A stretch of 64,000 nt of DNA from JAFMDF01 sp965277445 (GCA_965277445.1 CBDICY010000013.1:3224001-3288000), one strand, 5' to 3'; positions 16,866-26,418 are shown, counted from the first letter of the stretch. The notes: generated from the sequence alone by a model not told the origin. Made by a program: numbers and translations.

Positions 16866-17414
16866 TCATTTGAGCAATTTCTTTTCTATTCGTTTGATCG
16901 TATTCCAGTTTCGTGTAGTAATATTTTTCTTACCGAACCCCTTTTCTAAAATGCCCATTGCTTTAGTAGTCTTTAAGGCAGATACGTCTAAAACACTCAA
17001 TATCGCTTGCGCCCTTTTTTCAAGAATCTTATAGGTCTTATCTTCATTTATCCAAGGTAGTTGAACATCCATTTCGGCATCTTTCTTCAAAAAAGAGATA
17101 TATAATCGAGTATCTTTTGTAATAGTCTCTCCTTTAAATGGATTATTTTTCAACAATCCATCAATTATTTCCCATTTTCTTAGAATGGTTGGAATCGAAA
17201 ATCCAAAGACCTTTTCCAAATGATCTGAAATCGTTTCTTCGAGCAGTTCCAAATCAGTAACATTCGTATCAAATAGAATATTGCCCGTATTTAAAATGGT
17301 TGTTACCGATTCAAAACCCAACTTTTCCATTGCTGTTCGAAGCGTTGCCATAGGGACTTTGTGATGACCACCAACGTTTATTCCCCGAAGAAAAGCTATA
17401 TATTTTTCTTTCAT
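16866..17414 (-). CDS. DUF1697 family protein
   Basis: 182 residues from the ATG at 17414; an upstream in-frame ATG would add a cysteine-rich MCYFCPKK extension that is less likely. The family signature is clear: YIAFLRGINVGGHHKVPMATLRTAMEKLGF at the start and TRNWNTIKRIEKKLL at the end. DUF1697 proteins are cytosolic and of unknown function. It is divergent from padR. Confidence 0.92.
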   Translation of the reverse strand: MKEKYIAFLRGINVGGHHKVPMATLRTAMEKLGFESVTTILNTGNILFDTNVTDLELLEETISDHLEKVFGFSIPTILRKWEIIDGLLKNNPFKGETITKDTRLYISFLKKDAEMDVQLPWINEDKTYKILEKRAQAILSVLDVSALKTTKAMGILEKGFGKKNITTRNWNTIKRIEKKLLK

Positions 17415-17486
17415 TTTTTTCGGGCAAAAGTAACACAACTCTGTGAATTGTTTTACTACGAAATTTGCATTTCTACAATCTTTTCA

Positions 17487-17515
17487 TTAGTTTTACAAAT
17501 AGGTAATTAATAAAA
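17487..17515. repeat. TTTTACAAATAGGTAA repeat, copy 1 (possible PadR site)
   Basis: A 29-bp repeat identical to 17556-17584 and nearly identical to 17945-17971. Its core TTAC-N6-GTAA is a dyad, as expected for a dimeric regulator. Confidence 0.7.
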
Positions 17516-17525
17516 ACCTGAATAC

Positions 17526-17549
17526 AGCCTTCATTTTTAGGCTTTTTTT
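17526..17549 (+). terminator. Short intrinsic terminator between the two upstream repeats
   Basis: AGCCT/AGGCT stem with an 8-nt loop, followed by six or more T residues. It lies between repeat copies 1 and 2, before padR, and could attenuate a transcript that starts near copy 1. Confidence 0.5.
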
Positions 17550-17555
17550 CATTCG

Positions 17556-17584
17556 TTAGTTTTACAAATAGGTAATTAATAAAA
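17556..17584. repeat. TTTTACAAATAGGTAA repeat, copy 2 (possible PadR site)
   Basis: Identical over 29 bp to copy 1 and ends 12 bp before the padR start codon. Confidence 0.7.
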
Positions 17585-17596
17585 CAACCTACATCC

Positions 17597-17932
17597 ATGA
17601 AAAGATACCAGTTAGGAGAATTTGAAGAAATCGTATTACTATGGGTTAGCATCCAAAATGAGGAAGCTTATGGGCTGTCTATTACAGAAGCTATTAAAGA
17701 AAAGATGAATCGTTCCGTCACTTTAAGTAGTGTCCATACCGCACTTTACAGATTAGAGGAAAAAGGCTTTGTCAAATCTGGTTTAGGAGGCGCATCTTCT
17801 AAACGAGGTGGACGCCGCAAACGAATATTTGCCGTCACCAACACAGGAAAAAACGCTTTAATGGCTGCTAGAGATGCTAGAGATAAATTATGGCGCTTGA
17901 TGCCTGATGGTTTGTTTGGGTTTTCATCCTAA
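17597..17932 (+). CDS. PadR-family transcriptional regulator
   Basis: 111 residues, a short PadR: winged helix GEFEEIVLLWVSIQNEEAYGLSITEAIKEKM, recognition region VTLSSVHTALYRLEEKGFVKSG, and the wing RRKRIFAVTNTGKNAL. It lies 53 bp before a large prefix-domain permease, a recurrent Bacteroidota pairing in which the regulator probably represses its transporter. Identical repeats flank it on both sides. Confidence 0.92.
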   Translation: MKRYQLGEFEEIVLLWVSIQNEEAYGLSITEAIKEKMNRSVTLSSVHTALYRLEEKGFVKSGLGGASSKRGGRRKRIFAVTNTGKNALMAARDARDKLWRLMPDGLFGFSS

Positions 17933-17944
17933 ACTTTTTCTGAA

Positions 17945-17971
17945 TTAGTTTTACAAATAGGTAAATAATAA
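17945..17971. repeat. TTTTACAAATAGGTAA repeat, copy 3
   Basis: Matches copies 1 and 2 with one substitution. It lies between the padR stop and the permease start, so it could be a second operator. Confidence 0.7.
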
Positions 17972-17985
17972 TTTCGACTATTAAA

Positions 17986-20604
17986 ATGGATAAAAAATTA
18001 ATAAACACCGAACCTCCAATTTGGGCAGACCGCTTTTTTGAGTGGTATTGCAATGCCGATATGCAGGAAGAAATCCTAGGAGATTTATACGAATCTTTTA
18101 TGGACAAATCTGCTAATGGCAATCTATTCCAAGCTAAATGTTGGTATTGGTTACAAGTTATTTTATTCATTAATCGCCGCACCCTTTCTAGAAACACCCA
18201 TTTTTTCACCCGGTTAAATTCTATAGATATGTTCCGCAGTTATTTTAAAATTGGCTATCGCAATATTCTCAAAAATAAAGGCACGACTTTTATCAATGCT
18301 TTTGGGCTGTCTGTGGCCATTGGCTGTTGCTTGGTCGTCTTCCAATTTGTAGATTTCATGTATAATGTGGATGATTTTCATAGTAAAAGGGATGAAATCT
18401 ATTTAGTTCAGCGAGTACTCGAACAAAATGGCGAACAGGTTACTTGGAATGATGTGCCACAACCATTAGGAGATGCGTTGAATAATGATTTTGCGCAAAT
18501 AGCCAATAATGTCCGAGTAAATTATCAATCAGGCGTTGTAAAATACGAAGATAGGGTATTTACACAGCGGATTTCTTTTGTCGATGATGGGTATTTTGAC
18601 TTATTTGATTTTCCGATTAAATGGGGAAACAAGTCACAATTTACCGATCCAGAAGGAATTGTTTTAGGCCTTCGGACGGCAGAGAAATATTTTGGTAGTA
18701 GAAATCCCATCGGAGAAGAATTAAGCATTCGATTTAATGTGGAAGGAGAAGAAATATTAGCGCAATTTATTGTCAAAGGCGTTTTGGAAAAAGCACCAAC
18801 TAATGCTGGTTTTTCGGATAATATGATAGTTCCATACACGAGACAGAAGGCACTAATGGCTAAGATGGAAGATTGGACGGTAACGACAACCGTAACGTTC
18901 ATACAGGTTAAAAAGCCTGAAGATATAGCAGTTCTTCAAGCACAAGAAACGCCTTATTTAAAGGTAATAAATGATGCCAATAAAGAATGGAATGCTGTTG
19001 CCTTACATTTTCAACCATTAAAAGGAATGTGGTTAAATAGTCGTCATGTTCGTAATTTTCCTTTTGGGTTTACCGATAAAGCTGCCATTTACTTTTTGGT
19101 TAGTATAGGGTTTGTATTATTACTCTTAGCTTGTTTCAATTATATCAATATTGCTTTAGCCTCGGCGAGTACTAGGTTAAAAGAAATTAGCGTGCGAAAA
19201 GTAATGGGCAGTAGTCGGAAGCAAATTATTTGGCAGTTCCTAGCAGAAAATTTATTGATTTGTTTCATAGCTACCATTGTCGGAATTGCTCTATCCTATT
19301 ATTTTTTCATGCCTTGGTTTAATGGATTATTAAACGGTTTATCTTTGGGAGCTTCGTTTATGGAAAAACCATCTTATTGGCTATTTTGTATAGGATTGAT
19401 GTTACTTACTGCCGTAGGAGGGGCGGGTTATCCTGCTTTGTATATTTCCAAATTGAATCCGAATGCCATTTTGAAAAAAGATTTTAAATTGGGAGATAAA
19501 GGCTTTTTCAGAAAACTATTAATTGGCTTCCAATTGGGACTAACGGTGATTGCGATGTATATGACTTTCGCCATTTTTATAGATAGTCAAAAGCAAAAGG
19601 CGAGAGAATGGGGCTATAATCAGCATGATTTGTTGGTGGTCAATTTACCCGATGCACGAGATTTTGACAGTTTTAAAAATGATATATTGACCAATCCGAA
19701 TGTGTTAGAAGTAGCAGGAAGTAAGGAAAGAATGGGCGTGTATTCAACCGCACTTAAAGTAGAAGTAGCAGGAGAAGAATATAACATTCAGAGCCTTCAT
19801 ATTGATGACAATTATTTAAAAACCTATGGTATTCAATTATTAGAGGGGCGAAATTTTAGCCAACAATTTGAGGCAGATAAATTACAATCAGTCATCGTCA
19901 ATGAGACTTTTAAAAAAAGAATGAATTGGGAACAAGCAGTAGGTCAAAATTTTAAAATAGACAAGCAAAATTACCATGTGGTGGGAGAAGTTAAAGATTT
20001 TCATTTTGAGACTTTTTATTTTGAGGTAAAACCGATGGTGCTACAATTGGCTGCTCCAACGGAACTGACACAGGTGAGCATTCGTAGTCAAATTGGAGCG
20101 GGAACAACAACAGCAAAAGATTTAGCAAAAAATTGGCAAAAGATTTATCCGAATACGCCTTATAACTATGCTTTTCAAGACCAAGTGTTCTTTATTTTTT
20201 TTGAGATATTCCGACAAGCCAATGGCATGTTGAAAGCAACTGCTTTTTTAACCATTCTATTATCTATCATAGGCTTTTTTGGTTTAGCCATGCTTTTACT
20301 CAATCGAAAAATGAAAGAATTGAGCATCCGAAAAATCTTGGGCGCCAATTCTTTCCATCTCAGTCAACTCATCAATAAAGAGTTTGTCTTACCGCTTTTA
20401 GGAGCAATTATTATAGGCTTACCCCTTGCTTTTTTTGTAACTAAGGCATTGGCACAAGTTGTCTCTCCTACTGATTCCAAGTTCAGTTTTTTACCCTTTC
20501 TATTGACTATTTTCAGTATTTGCTTGATGCTAGTGATTAGCTTAAGTAAGCATATTTATGTCGCCATTACGAGTGAACCTTCCAGCTTTTTAAGGGATGA
20601 ATGA
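17986..20604 (+). CDS. FtsX/MacB-type ABC permease with permease prefix domain
   Basis: 872 residues. The first 75 residues form a soluble prefix (WADRFFEWYCNADMQEEILGDLYESFMDK) found only with PadR-linked permeases of this group. Then come two FtsX-MacB_PCD halves: TM1 near 105 (GTTFINAFGLSVAIGCCLVVFQ), a large periplasmic domain, three TM near 360-500, a fourth before a second periplasmic domain, and three TM at the C-terminus. Conserved ISVRKVMGSSRKQI and LSIRKILGANSFHL precede each TM bundle. No ATPase lies next to it, so a MacB-type ATPase elsewhere would be needed. The role may be antimicrobial peptide resistance or lipoprotein handling. Confidence 0.9.
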   Translation: MDKKLINTEPPIWADRFFEWYCNADMQEEILGDLYESFMDKSANGNLFQAKCWYWLQVILFINRRTLSRNTHFFTRLNSIDMFRSYFKIGYRNILKNKGTTFINAFGLSVAIGCCLVVFQFVDFMYNVDDFHSKRDEIYLVQRVLEQNGEQVTWNDVPQPLGDALNNDFAQIANNVRVNYQSGVVKYEDRVFTQRISFVDDGYFDLFDFPIKWGNKSQFTDPEGIVLGLRTAEKYFGSRNPIGEELSIRFNVEGEEILAQFIVKGVLEKAPTNAGFSDNMIVPYTRQKALMAKMEDWTVTTTVTFIQVKKPEDIAVLQAQETPYLKVINDANKEWNAVALHFQPLKGMWLNSRHVRNFPFGFTDKAAIYFLVSIGFVLLLLACFNYINIALASASTRLKEISVRKVMGSSRKQIIWQFLAENLLICFIATIVGIALSYYFFMPWFNGLLNGLSLGASFMEKPSYWLFCIGLMLLTAVGGAGYPALYISKLNPNAILKKDFKLGDKGFFRKLLIGFQLGLTVIAMYMTFAIFIDSQKQKAREWGYNQHDLLVVNLPDARDFDSFKNDILTNPNVLEVAGSKERMGVYSTALKVEVAGEEYNIQSLHIDDNYLKTYGIQLLEGRNFSQQFEADKLQSVIVNETFKKRMNWEQAVGQNFKIDKQNYHVVGEVKDFHFETFYFEVKPMVLQLAAPTELTQVSIRSQIGAGTTTAKDLAKNWQKIYPNTPYNYAFQDQVFFIFFEIFRQANGMLKATAFLTILLSIIGFFGLAMLLLNRKMKELSIRKILGANSFHLSQLINKEFVLPLLGAIIIGLPLAFFVTKALAQVVSPTDSKFSFLPFLLTIFSICLMLVISLSKHIYVAITSEPSSFLRDE

Positions 20605-21104
20605 GCGACCTCGAAGAGAGAAAGTTTGAGATGAACAAAAATTGTTAATAATAGACTTTATTCTAAAAAGCTTAGTGCTTCCAGAATTAGGGGTTCTACT
20701 GATACCCCATAGAATGAAATACTGAAAAAATCGGGTCGGAGCGATGCTCCTTTGTGCCAATTTCACTGCTTTTTCCTACAGACAGGGTCAGTGCGATGCT
20801 CTTTTGGACAAATTTTCCTAAAAATAGAAATTACCCTCACGGGCATCAGCCCGAAACCGTCTGTAGCTTCGATAGTTTCTGCTTATTCCCCAAAGGAGCG
20901 TAGCTTCGTCACCCTTTTTTATTCTCTGGGTAATCATAAGAATTAGGGGTTCTGGAAGCACTTTCCTTATGGTTTTTTTAGAATAAACACTAATAGGTAA
21001 AAATCGGAGAAACACCAACTCTCCCAAATGAGCAGCCTCCTTCTTCAAGTAGCACTATAATTTTAATTTATTAGTATTAATAACTGCTCTTGGCGGCGTT
21101 TGTT
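20605..21104. other. 500-bp convergent spacer mostly occupied by a palindromic element
   Basis: It contains the 331-bp element described next. The remaining flanks show no gene; possible short frames have no domain. Confidence 0.6.
20657..20987. mobile_element. MITE-like nested palindromic element
   Basis: Terminal inverted repeats of 13 bp (TTTATTCTAAAAA at 20657-20669, TTTTTAGAATAAA at 20975-20987) enclose second arms AGTGCTTCCAGAA (20674-20686) and TTCTGGAAGCACT (20950-20962). A direct copy of AGAATTAGGGGTTCT is found at each end. The interior has imperfect arms around GGAGCGATGCTCC-like hairpins. There is no transposase. The terminal layout is like a non-autonomous transposable element, but no target-site duplication was established. 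Confidence 0.6.
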
Positions 21105-22871
21105 TTACATAACAGCAGCTTCTAATTCCACATCCGCTCTTGACCAAGCTGTTTCAAATAAAGTTGCTATATCTTTAGCTTCTTCCAATTTATTTTGTTG
21201 TATCAAACTCTGATGCAAACCAAATAAAGACCAGCCATTTTTAGGAAATTTAGCTAAATCTTCTTTAAATATCAATTCTGCTTCCGTCACTTTATTGGCG
21301 TCTAATAATGCAGCGCCTAAAGCTTGTCTAACGGGAAAATAAAAATGAGGAGGTTCGCTATACCGTAAGCCATCTTGAATGGTCACTGCTTGTTGTAAAA
21401 GGGTTGCTTTTTTATCATATTTACTTTTTTTTCCAGCTATTTCTCCTTCTAAGACCAATGCCGCCATTTTAACCAATTTAGTGGTTGGGAAATTGGGTTT
21501 TTCCACCGTTATCAAAGCTTCATTAGTCTCCCCTGCTACCACTAATTTTAAAGCTTTTTTAGCCTTTTTCATTTTACCTTTATTGGCAAAAGCCATCCCT
21601 CTTGCAAAATGCCACATCGTAGTCGCATAAATTAAATCGGCATCAGGTTTAGGTTCATTTAATACCTTATCCCATTTTCCAAAACGAATCAAAGAAAAAT
21701 AAGGCATGGTGAAATACCGCTCTAATCTTGGCACAACTTCCACCATTGATTTAGGTGTTTTTGTGACTAATTTTCTTGCTGCCGCAATCGACACTTCACT
21801 TCGTCCTTCCATACTAGAAGCAAACCATAAAAAATGAATGTTATGCGGATAATAAGCCGCGGGGTAAATCCCTTGGATATTGCAACGCTCAATATAATCT
21901 TCATCGACTAGCATTGCTTTTTGGTTCACTACCGATGCGTCATTATATCGCCCAGTTCTAATATAAATATGAGAGGGCATGTGTACTAAATGCCCAGATT
22001 GTAAGTCCATGTCTGTCAATTTATCTGCACTCGGCGTTGCCAAATCTGGATGAACTGCTTCTGCTGCATGGATATAATAATGATTTGCCCCAGGATGATT
22101 GGGTTCTTTTTCTGCGATGTAATCTAAAACGGCTAATGCTTCTCTAGTTCTCGGTTTGGGTTGACCACCTGGCAACCAATATTCCCAAGGCATACAATCC
22201 ATCAAAGACTCTACAAATAAGGTCGCCACATCCATTTCTTCTCGATAACGTTGAGAAACAAATCTCATTTCATCTGCATAAATGGAATCTAAACTAGAAC
22301 GATCTTCTGGTGGAGTTGGGGTATATCTAGTAGTCAAAGCATTGATAAGCGCTTTCTCTATCTTAGTGCTATTTTGACTTAGTGATAAGGCCTTCTGAGT
22401 AAATTCATAAGCTTCGGCATTATTCGTTGCTGCCATCGGCATATTTATGTTCGGCCCTAACCCCAATCCTACGCCCCAATAACACATCGCACAATCAGGA
22501 TCTAATCGAATCCCTTCTTTAAAGGATCTATCTGCCTCCGCATGATTAAAAGCATAGAGGTAAAAAAGGCCTTGATTAAAAAAAGTCTTCGCTTCTTCTG
22601 AAGTAGAAGTGATCTTTAAATTCGTTTGCCATTTTGTATCTAATTTAGGCGCTAAAGGTTTGGTTGCCTTTGCAATATCCGCCAATGCAATTTTAAATCG
22701 AGTAGTCGGGGCACACATCGTTAAATCGCTAAAATCAGTAATTAAAGTAGTTGGTTTTTCAATAGCTTTCTTTTCAAATAAATTTGTAAAGGACATACTG
22801 ATAAAACCAATAATCAGTATCGCTAAACCTATAAATTTTATACTTTTTTGATTAAAAATTGATTGGCTCAT
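21105..22871 (-). CDS. Secreted TPR protein
   Basis: 588 residues with an N-terminal anchor or signal (FIGLAILIIGFISMSFTNLF, residues 12-31). TPR units are recognisable at about 95-130 (AKTFFNQGLFYLYAFNHAEADRSFKEGIRLDPDCAMCYWGVGLGLG) and in the C-terminal third (HFYFPVRQALGAALLDANKVTEAELIFKEDLAKFPKNGWSLFGLHQSL). The middle has conserved His-rich stretches (HPGANHYYIHAAEAVHPD, HLVHMPSHIYIRTGRY) typical of this uncharacterised family. It is probably periplasmic. It is a lone gene, divergent from the transthyretin-like protein. Confidence 0.82.
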   Translation of the reverse strand: MSQSIFNQKSIKFIGLAILIIGFISMSFTNLFEKKAIEKPTTLITDFSDLTMCAPTTRFKIALADIAKATKPLAPKLDTKWQTNLKITSTSEEAKTFFNQGLFYLYAFNHAEADRSFKEGIRLDPDCAMCYWGVGLGLGPNINMPMAATNNAEAYEFTQKALSLSQNSTKIEKALINALTTRYTPTPPEDRSSLDSIYADEMRFVSQRYREEMDVATLFVESLMDCMPWEYWLPGGQPKPRTREALAVLDYIAEKEPNHPGANHYYIHAAEAVHPDLATPSADKLTDMDLQSGHLVHMPSHIYIRTGRYNDASVVNQKAMLVDEDYIERCNIQGIYPAAYYPHNIHFLWFASSMEGRSEVSIAAARKLVTKTPKSMVEVVPRLERYFTMPYFSLIRFGKWDKVLNEPKPDADLIYATTMWHFARGMAFANKGKMKKAKKALKLVVAGETNEALITVEKPNFPTTKLVKMAALVLEGEIAGKKSKYDKKATLLQQAVTIQDGLRYSEPPHFYFPVRQALGAALLDANKVTEAELIFKEDLAKFPKNGWSLFGLHQSLIQQNKLEEAKDIATLFETAWSRADVELEAAVM

Positions 22872-23160
22872 TTAGGAAAGGTTTATTAGTTAAATAATAT
22901 TGGCTCAATATAAGCATTGTCTTTCATTTGTTTCTATTTATTAACATTGTAAGCCTTTGAAATTAAATAATACCTTTTTTAAAAAAAACAAAACAAATAT
23001 TTATATATAAATTTTATTATTACTATACTTGCTTTTATTTAAGATTTCTGGAGGAAGCCCAAAATCCGTATTTCTACACCTCCTAGTCACACGCTATTGA
23101 CTTGGTCTAAGAAATTTAATAGAGTAGGCATATTTAATTAACCCCAAAAAAATTATTGCC

Positions 23161-24600
23161 ATGAGTCAGGCCGTTACCATTTCTGGTTCCAAATTTACTG
23201 TAGAAGGAACCGTAATAAATAAACTCAATAAGCAGGGTATTTTAGACCTTCATGTTTTAGTCTATGACAAAGATAGATTAAGGGATGACTTTTTAGGTAT
23301 CGGTATTACCGATGCTAATGGAAAATTTAGTCTTGAATTCGATGCATCTGATTTCGGTTTTTTTAGGGATCGCCATCCAGAATTATATTTTATCGTCAAA
23401 GATGCTGGTACAGTGTTATTGAATACTAAAGAAGACTTCATTAGGAGTGCGGATGAATCTACTCCCGCTATCAATCTAGAAGTATTATTGGTCAATGATA
23501 AGTTTAGAAAATTAATCAAGGAAACTCCTGCGCCAGGGTGGGAAGGAGGTTTTCTAGAAGATCATCCAGAATTAAATTATCCACCACAAGATCCCAATGA
23601 CAAGGACGTCACTCCACCTGATCTTAGCTCACTTCCAATAAAATTAAATAGAAAAAATATAGGTAAATTTCATCGGCAACAAAAAGTTCTTTGGCCTGAG
23701 TTCAGCTGGAATAGTGAACCAGATAATGAAGGAGACAAAAAGCGTTGTTATCAAATGTTCGCCCCAGACATTTCTAGATTAGGATATGATAAAAAAGGAG
23801 AGATATATTCAGTTATTTGTCCTCAGCAAGGTGTTTGTTTAGGGGAACTTGGTTGCATGAATGTAGAAGTTACAGTTACTGGAAGTAGAGGTTGGGTGGA
23901 TGAAGATAATAAGACACTCGCAGGTGATATGTCGGTAGTCGGTACTATCTGGTTTAGTCCATCCACCAAACTAAATAATGAGCTGGTTAAATCAATAATG
24001 GATCACTTTGTAATCCATGGACTGCCCTTTCCGTCTACAAAAGAAAAGGCCATCATTATTAAAACCCATAAGGTAGGGGATCCTCATCAAGTCTTATTTC
24101 CTTTGACTACGGGTTTGGTTCCACCCGCAGTTTTTGAGATCCCTGATTTTGCTATGCATAATGGTATTGCTTGGTCAAATGGGCATTTACAAGTCCAAAT
24201 TGGTGAAGTAACCAAATTAGTACCCACTAAAGAACAAATTGAAGAAGATCCTGATATAATTGTAGGTTACGAAAAAGTAAATAAGTTCAATCAATTAATA
24301 GTTGATGTGTTTAATGCGGGCGCTGGTAACATGCTAAAACAAGGAAATGTGTTAACTTGGAATGTATGGTTTAATCCACCAGAAGAAATTGATACAGATG
24401 AATGGGAAAAGCATACCGATTATTGGAGAGATTCTATTGATGTAGAACATAAAAGCCCAGAGGGCGAAGGCACCTCTGCTAGGTATTTTGATGGCACGCC
24501 ATTCAAACCTTTGAAAGAGCTATTATTTGATAAATTACCTGAAATCGTAGAATTTATTGCAGAACACATACCCGAATTGCATAAAAAACGTTCTTCATAA
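23161..24600 (+). CDS. Uncharacterised protein with N-terminal transthyretin-like domain
   Basis: 479 residues. The first 115 or so form a transthyretin/carboxypeptidase-regulatory-like beta sandwich (FTVEGTVINKLNKQGILDLHVLVYDKDRLRDDFLGIGITDANGKFSLEFD). The remainder is unrecognised. It has a proline/Asp-rich linker, a Cys pair (VICPQQGVCLGELGCMNVEV, about 220-240), a beta-rich domain with many Trp (RGWVDEDNKTL, GIAWSNGHLQVQIG, NVLTWNVWFNPP), and an acidic helical tail. No signal peptide is seen, so it may be cytosolic or exported by another route. A strong bidirectional terminator follows. I do not assign a function. Confidence 0.75.
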   Translation: MSQAVTISGSKFTVEGTVINKLNKQGILDLHVLVYDKDRLRDDFLGIGITDANGKFSLEFDASDFGFFRDRHPELYFIVKDAGTVLLNTKEDFIRSADESTPAINLEVLLVNDKFRKLIKETPAPGWEGGFLEDHPELNYPPQDPNDKDVTPPDLSSLPIKLNRKNIGKFHRQQKVLWPEFSWNSEPDNEGDKKRCYQMFAPDISRLGYDKKGEIYSVICPQQGVCLGELGCMNVEVTVTGSRGWVDEDNKTLAGDMSVVGTIWFSPSTKLNNELVKSIMDHFVIHGLPFPSTKEKAIIIKTHKVGDPHQVLFPLTTGLVPPAVFEIPDFAMHNGIAWSNGHLQVQIGEVTKLVPTKEQIEEDPDIIVGYEKVNKFNQLIVDVFNAGAGNMLKQGNVLTWNVWFNPPEEIDTDEWEKHTDYWRDSIDVEHKSPEGEGTSARYFDGTPFKPLKELLFDKLPEIVEFIAEHIPELHKKRSS

Positions 24601-24663
24601 ATACATCATTAACAGTTCTTTGTTGATGATTAACAACCACCTATACTATTTTATCAATAGGCT

Positions 24664-24707
24664 AAAAAAAATAACCTAGCTACCTTCGTAACTAGGTTAT
24701 TTTTTTG
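24664..24707. terminator. Bidirectional intrinsic terminator
   Basis: AAAAAAATAACCTAG and its reverse complement with a 12-nt loop, giving A and T tracts on both sides. It separates the convergent transthyretin-like and OmpA-fusion genes. Confidence 0.9.
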
Positions 24708-24719
24708 TCTATTTTTCTA

Positions 24720-26321
24720 TTATTCTGAAACCAATTCAAAATCAGTTCGTCGATTCTTAGCCTTTCCATCTTCCGTGTTATTACTAGCCACAGGCTTATC
24801 TGGTCCATTTCCAACCACGACAAAACGATTTTTTGGCATATTGTATTCACTAACCAAATAATCGGCTACTGATTGGGCTCTTTTCTTAGATAAAGCTACA
24901 TTCGTTGCTCGACTGCCACTTGAATCGGTGTTTCCTTCAATCCGAATTCTTGAATTAGAGAAAGCGTTCGCAATCGGTACAAATTCTTTATCGATGATAT
25001 ATTTACTATTCTCATCCAATTTAAATTCTCCCGTTCGGAAACTAATACTTACTCGTTTGGTCGCAATGGCTGCCTTGGTTTCATCTGCTTTGGTAACCGT
25101 CGAAAATTCCTTTGATTTTTCTGGAAAATGCTCCTCCCCAGTTAAAGTCGTATTCATCACCAAACTTGGGAAATTAACTTGATTCCAAGTTGGTGCTCTC
25201 TCTCCACCAGTATGATCTAAGTCATAATAAACATTAGACATTCTGTTATACAAATTTTCACCAGTAACGCCTTTATAATTATTATTTAATCCAAAGAAGT
25301 TTTTATTATCTCCATGCGTTACCAATCGGACATTCCCCAATAAATCGTTCCATTCTGATTCAGCTAAGACTGTGCCTCTCTCTGCAAATTCTCTAGTTAA
25401 TATTTTTGCAGCTTTTTGTCTTGCGCTTGCAGAAGAATTAATTTCCGCTGCACCACGCATCCAGCCTTCATATAATTGTTGTAAACGGTCTCTATTATTA
25501 TTGACAAAAGAACGCTTGGCATAAAACACATCGGCAATAATATTGGAAGCGGATTTAGTGCTTTCTAAAATTCTAGAACCTGGCACCGCTTTAATACTTA
25601 GTACATCGTCTGGACTCCAAACTACCGCCGCATCCACTTGACCACTTTTGAAAGTCGCTGCTGCTTGAATAGCATCCGCTTGCGCAACAATCTCTATGTC
25701 ATTCTGGGTCATACCCGCTGCCTCTAACATCCAAAGTAAAAAAGAATGAGAAGGGGTCAACTCTGCAACAGCAATCTTTTTACCCCTCAAATCAGACACG
25801 TTAGAAATACCTCTTCTTACAACAATAGCGTCTCCACCTCTTGACCAATCCGCTTGAAATAATACGACTGGATCAAAAGATGCCAAAGCTCCTGATTCTG
25901 TAGGGAAAGCATCTACTGTTTGCCATAATAAATCTATATCATTGGATTTCCATGCCTCTCTAGATGCTACAAAATCATCCAGTACTTTAAATTCTAAGGC
26001 AAAGCCATAATCTTTATAAAAACGAGAATCCTTAGTAGGTTCAAACCCTTCATTGAAATATTGTCCTGCGGCATACCCTGCCCAAGTTACAACGCCTACT
26101 TTAATGATATTCTGTGAAGGAATTCCACTTGATGAGCTATTACTAGTTTTAGGCGCATTGCTACTTCCAGAAGTGCCACTCCCTTGTACATTCTCTGTTT
26201 GATTTTTAATATCTTGACCTGCTTCGGTGTTATCCAAAATATATTTTCCGCCAATTACAATCGCTCCAACGATCAACATTGTAATTAATAATTTTGAAAA
26301 AGTGGTGAGTCTTCCAGCCAT
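24720..26321 (-). CDS. Membrane-anchored type 2 solute-binding domain fused to OmpA C-terminal domain
   Basis: 533 residues. It starts with a membrane helix (LLITMLIVGAIVIGGKYIL, residues 10-28), then a low-complexity Ser/Gly/Asn linker. A NitT/TauT/PhnD-like periplasmic binding domain follows (about 72-345; KVGVVTWAGYAAGQYFNEGF, DLRGKKIAVAELTPSHSFLLWMLEAAG, DAAVVWSPDDVLSI). The C-terminal OmpA-like domain (about 420-533) has IEGNTDSSGSRATN, LSKKRAQSVADYL and AKNRRTDFEL, which should bind peptidoglycan. No permease or ATPase is adjacent, so it looks like a sensor or scaffold, not a transporter subunit. It is third in a minus-strand unit after two coiled-coil proteins. Confidence 0.85.
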   Translation of the reverse strand: MAGRLTTFSKLLITMLIVGAIVIGGKYILDNTEAGQDIKNQTENVQGSGTSGSSNAPKTSNSSSSGIPSQNIIKVGVVTWAGYAAGQYFNEGFEPTKDSRFYKDYGFALEFKVLDDFVASREAWKSNDIDLLWQTVDAFPTESGALASFDPVVLFQADWSRGGDAIVVRRGISNVSDLRGKKIAVAELTPSHSFLLWMLEAAGMTQNDIEIVAQADAIQAAATFKSGQVDAAVVWSPDDVLSIKAVPGSRILESTKSASNIIADVFYAKRSFVNNNRDRLQQLYEGWMRGAAEINSSASARQKAAKILTREFAERGTVLAESEWNDLLGNVRLVTHGDNKNFFGLNNNYKGVTGENLYNRMSNVYYDLDHTGGERAPTWNQVNFPSLVMNTTLTGEEHFPEKSKEFSTVTKADETKAAIATKRVSISFRTGEFKLDENSKYIIDKEFVPIANAFSNSRIRIEGNTDSSGSRATNVALSKKRAQSVADYLVSEYNMPKNRFVVVGNGPDKPVASNNTEDGKAKNRRTDFELVSE

Positions 26322-26418
26322 TATTTTGTTAGTTATTGTTTTCTGGTCGCAGCCATTAGTGAATTGTACGCTAATCTTTGTGACCTAAATAATATGTTAA
26401 GTTAATAAATTAAATAAA

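Noticed and set aside
20820..21048. 76-codon minus-strand frame inside the MITE-like element
   Set aside because: Encoded by the palindromic interior; no similarity to transposases and no conserved residues.
24720..26321. Annotation as a nitrate/taurine ABC transporter substrate-binding subunit
   Set aside because: It has a membrane anchor and an OmpA domain, and no permease or ATPase gene is adjacent; transport is unsupported.
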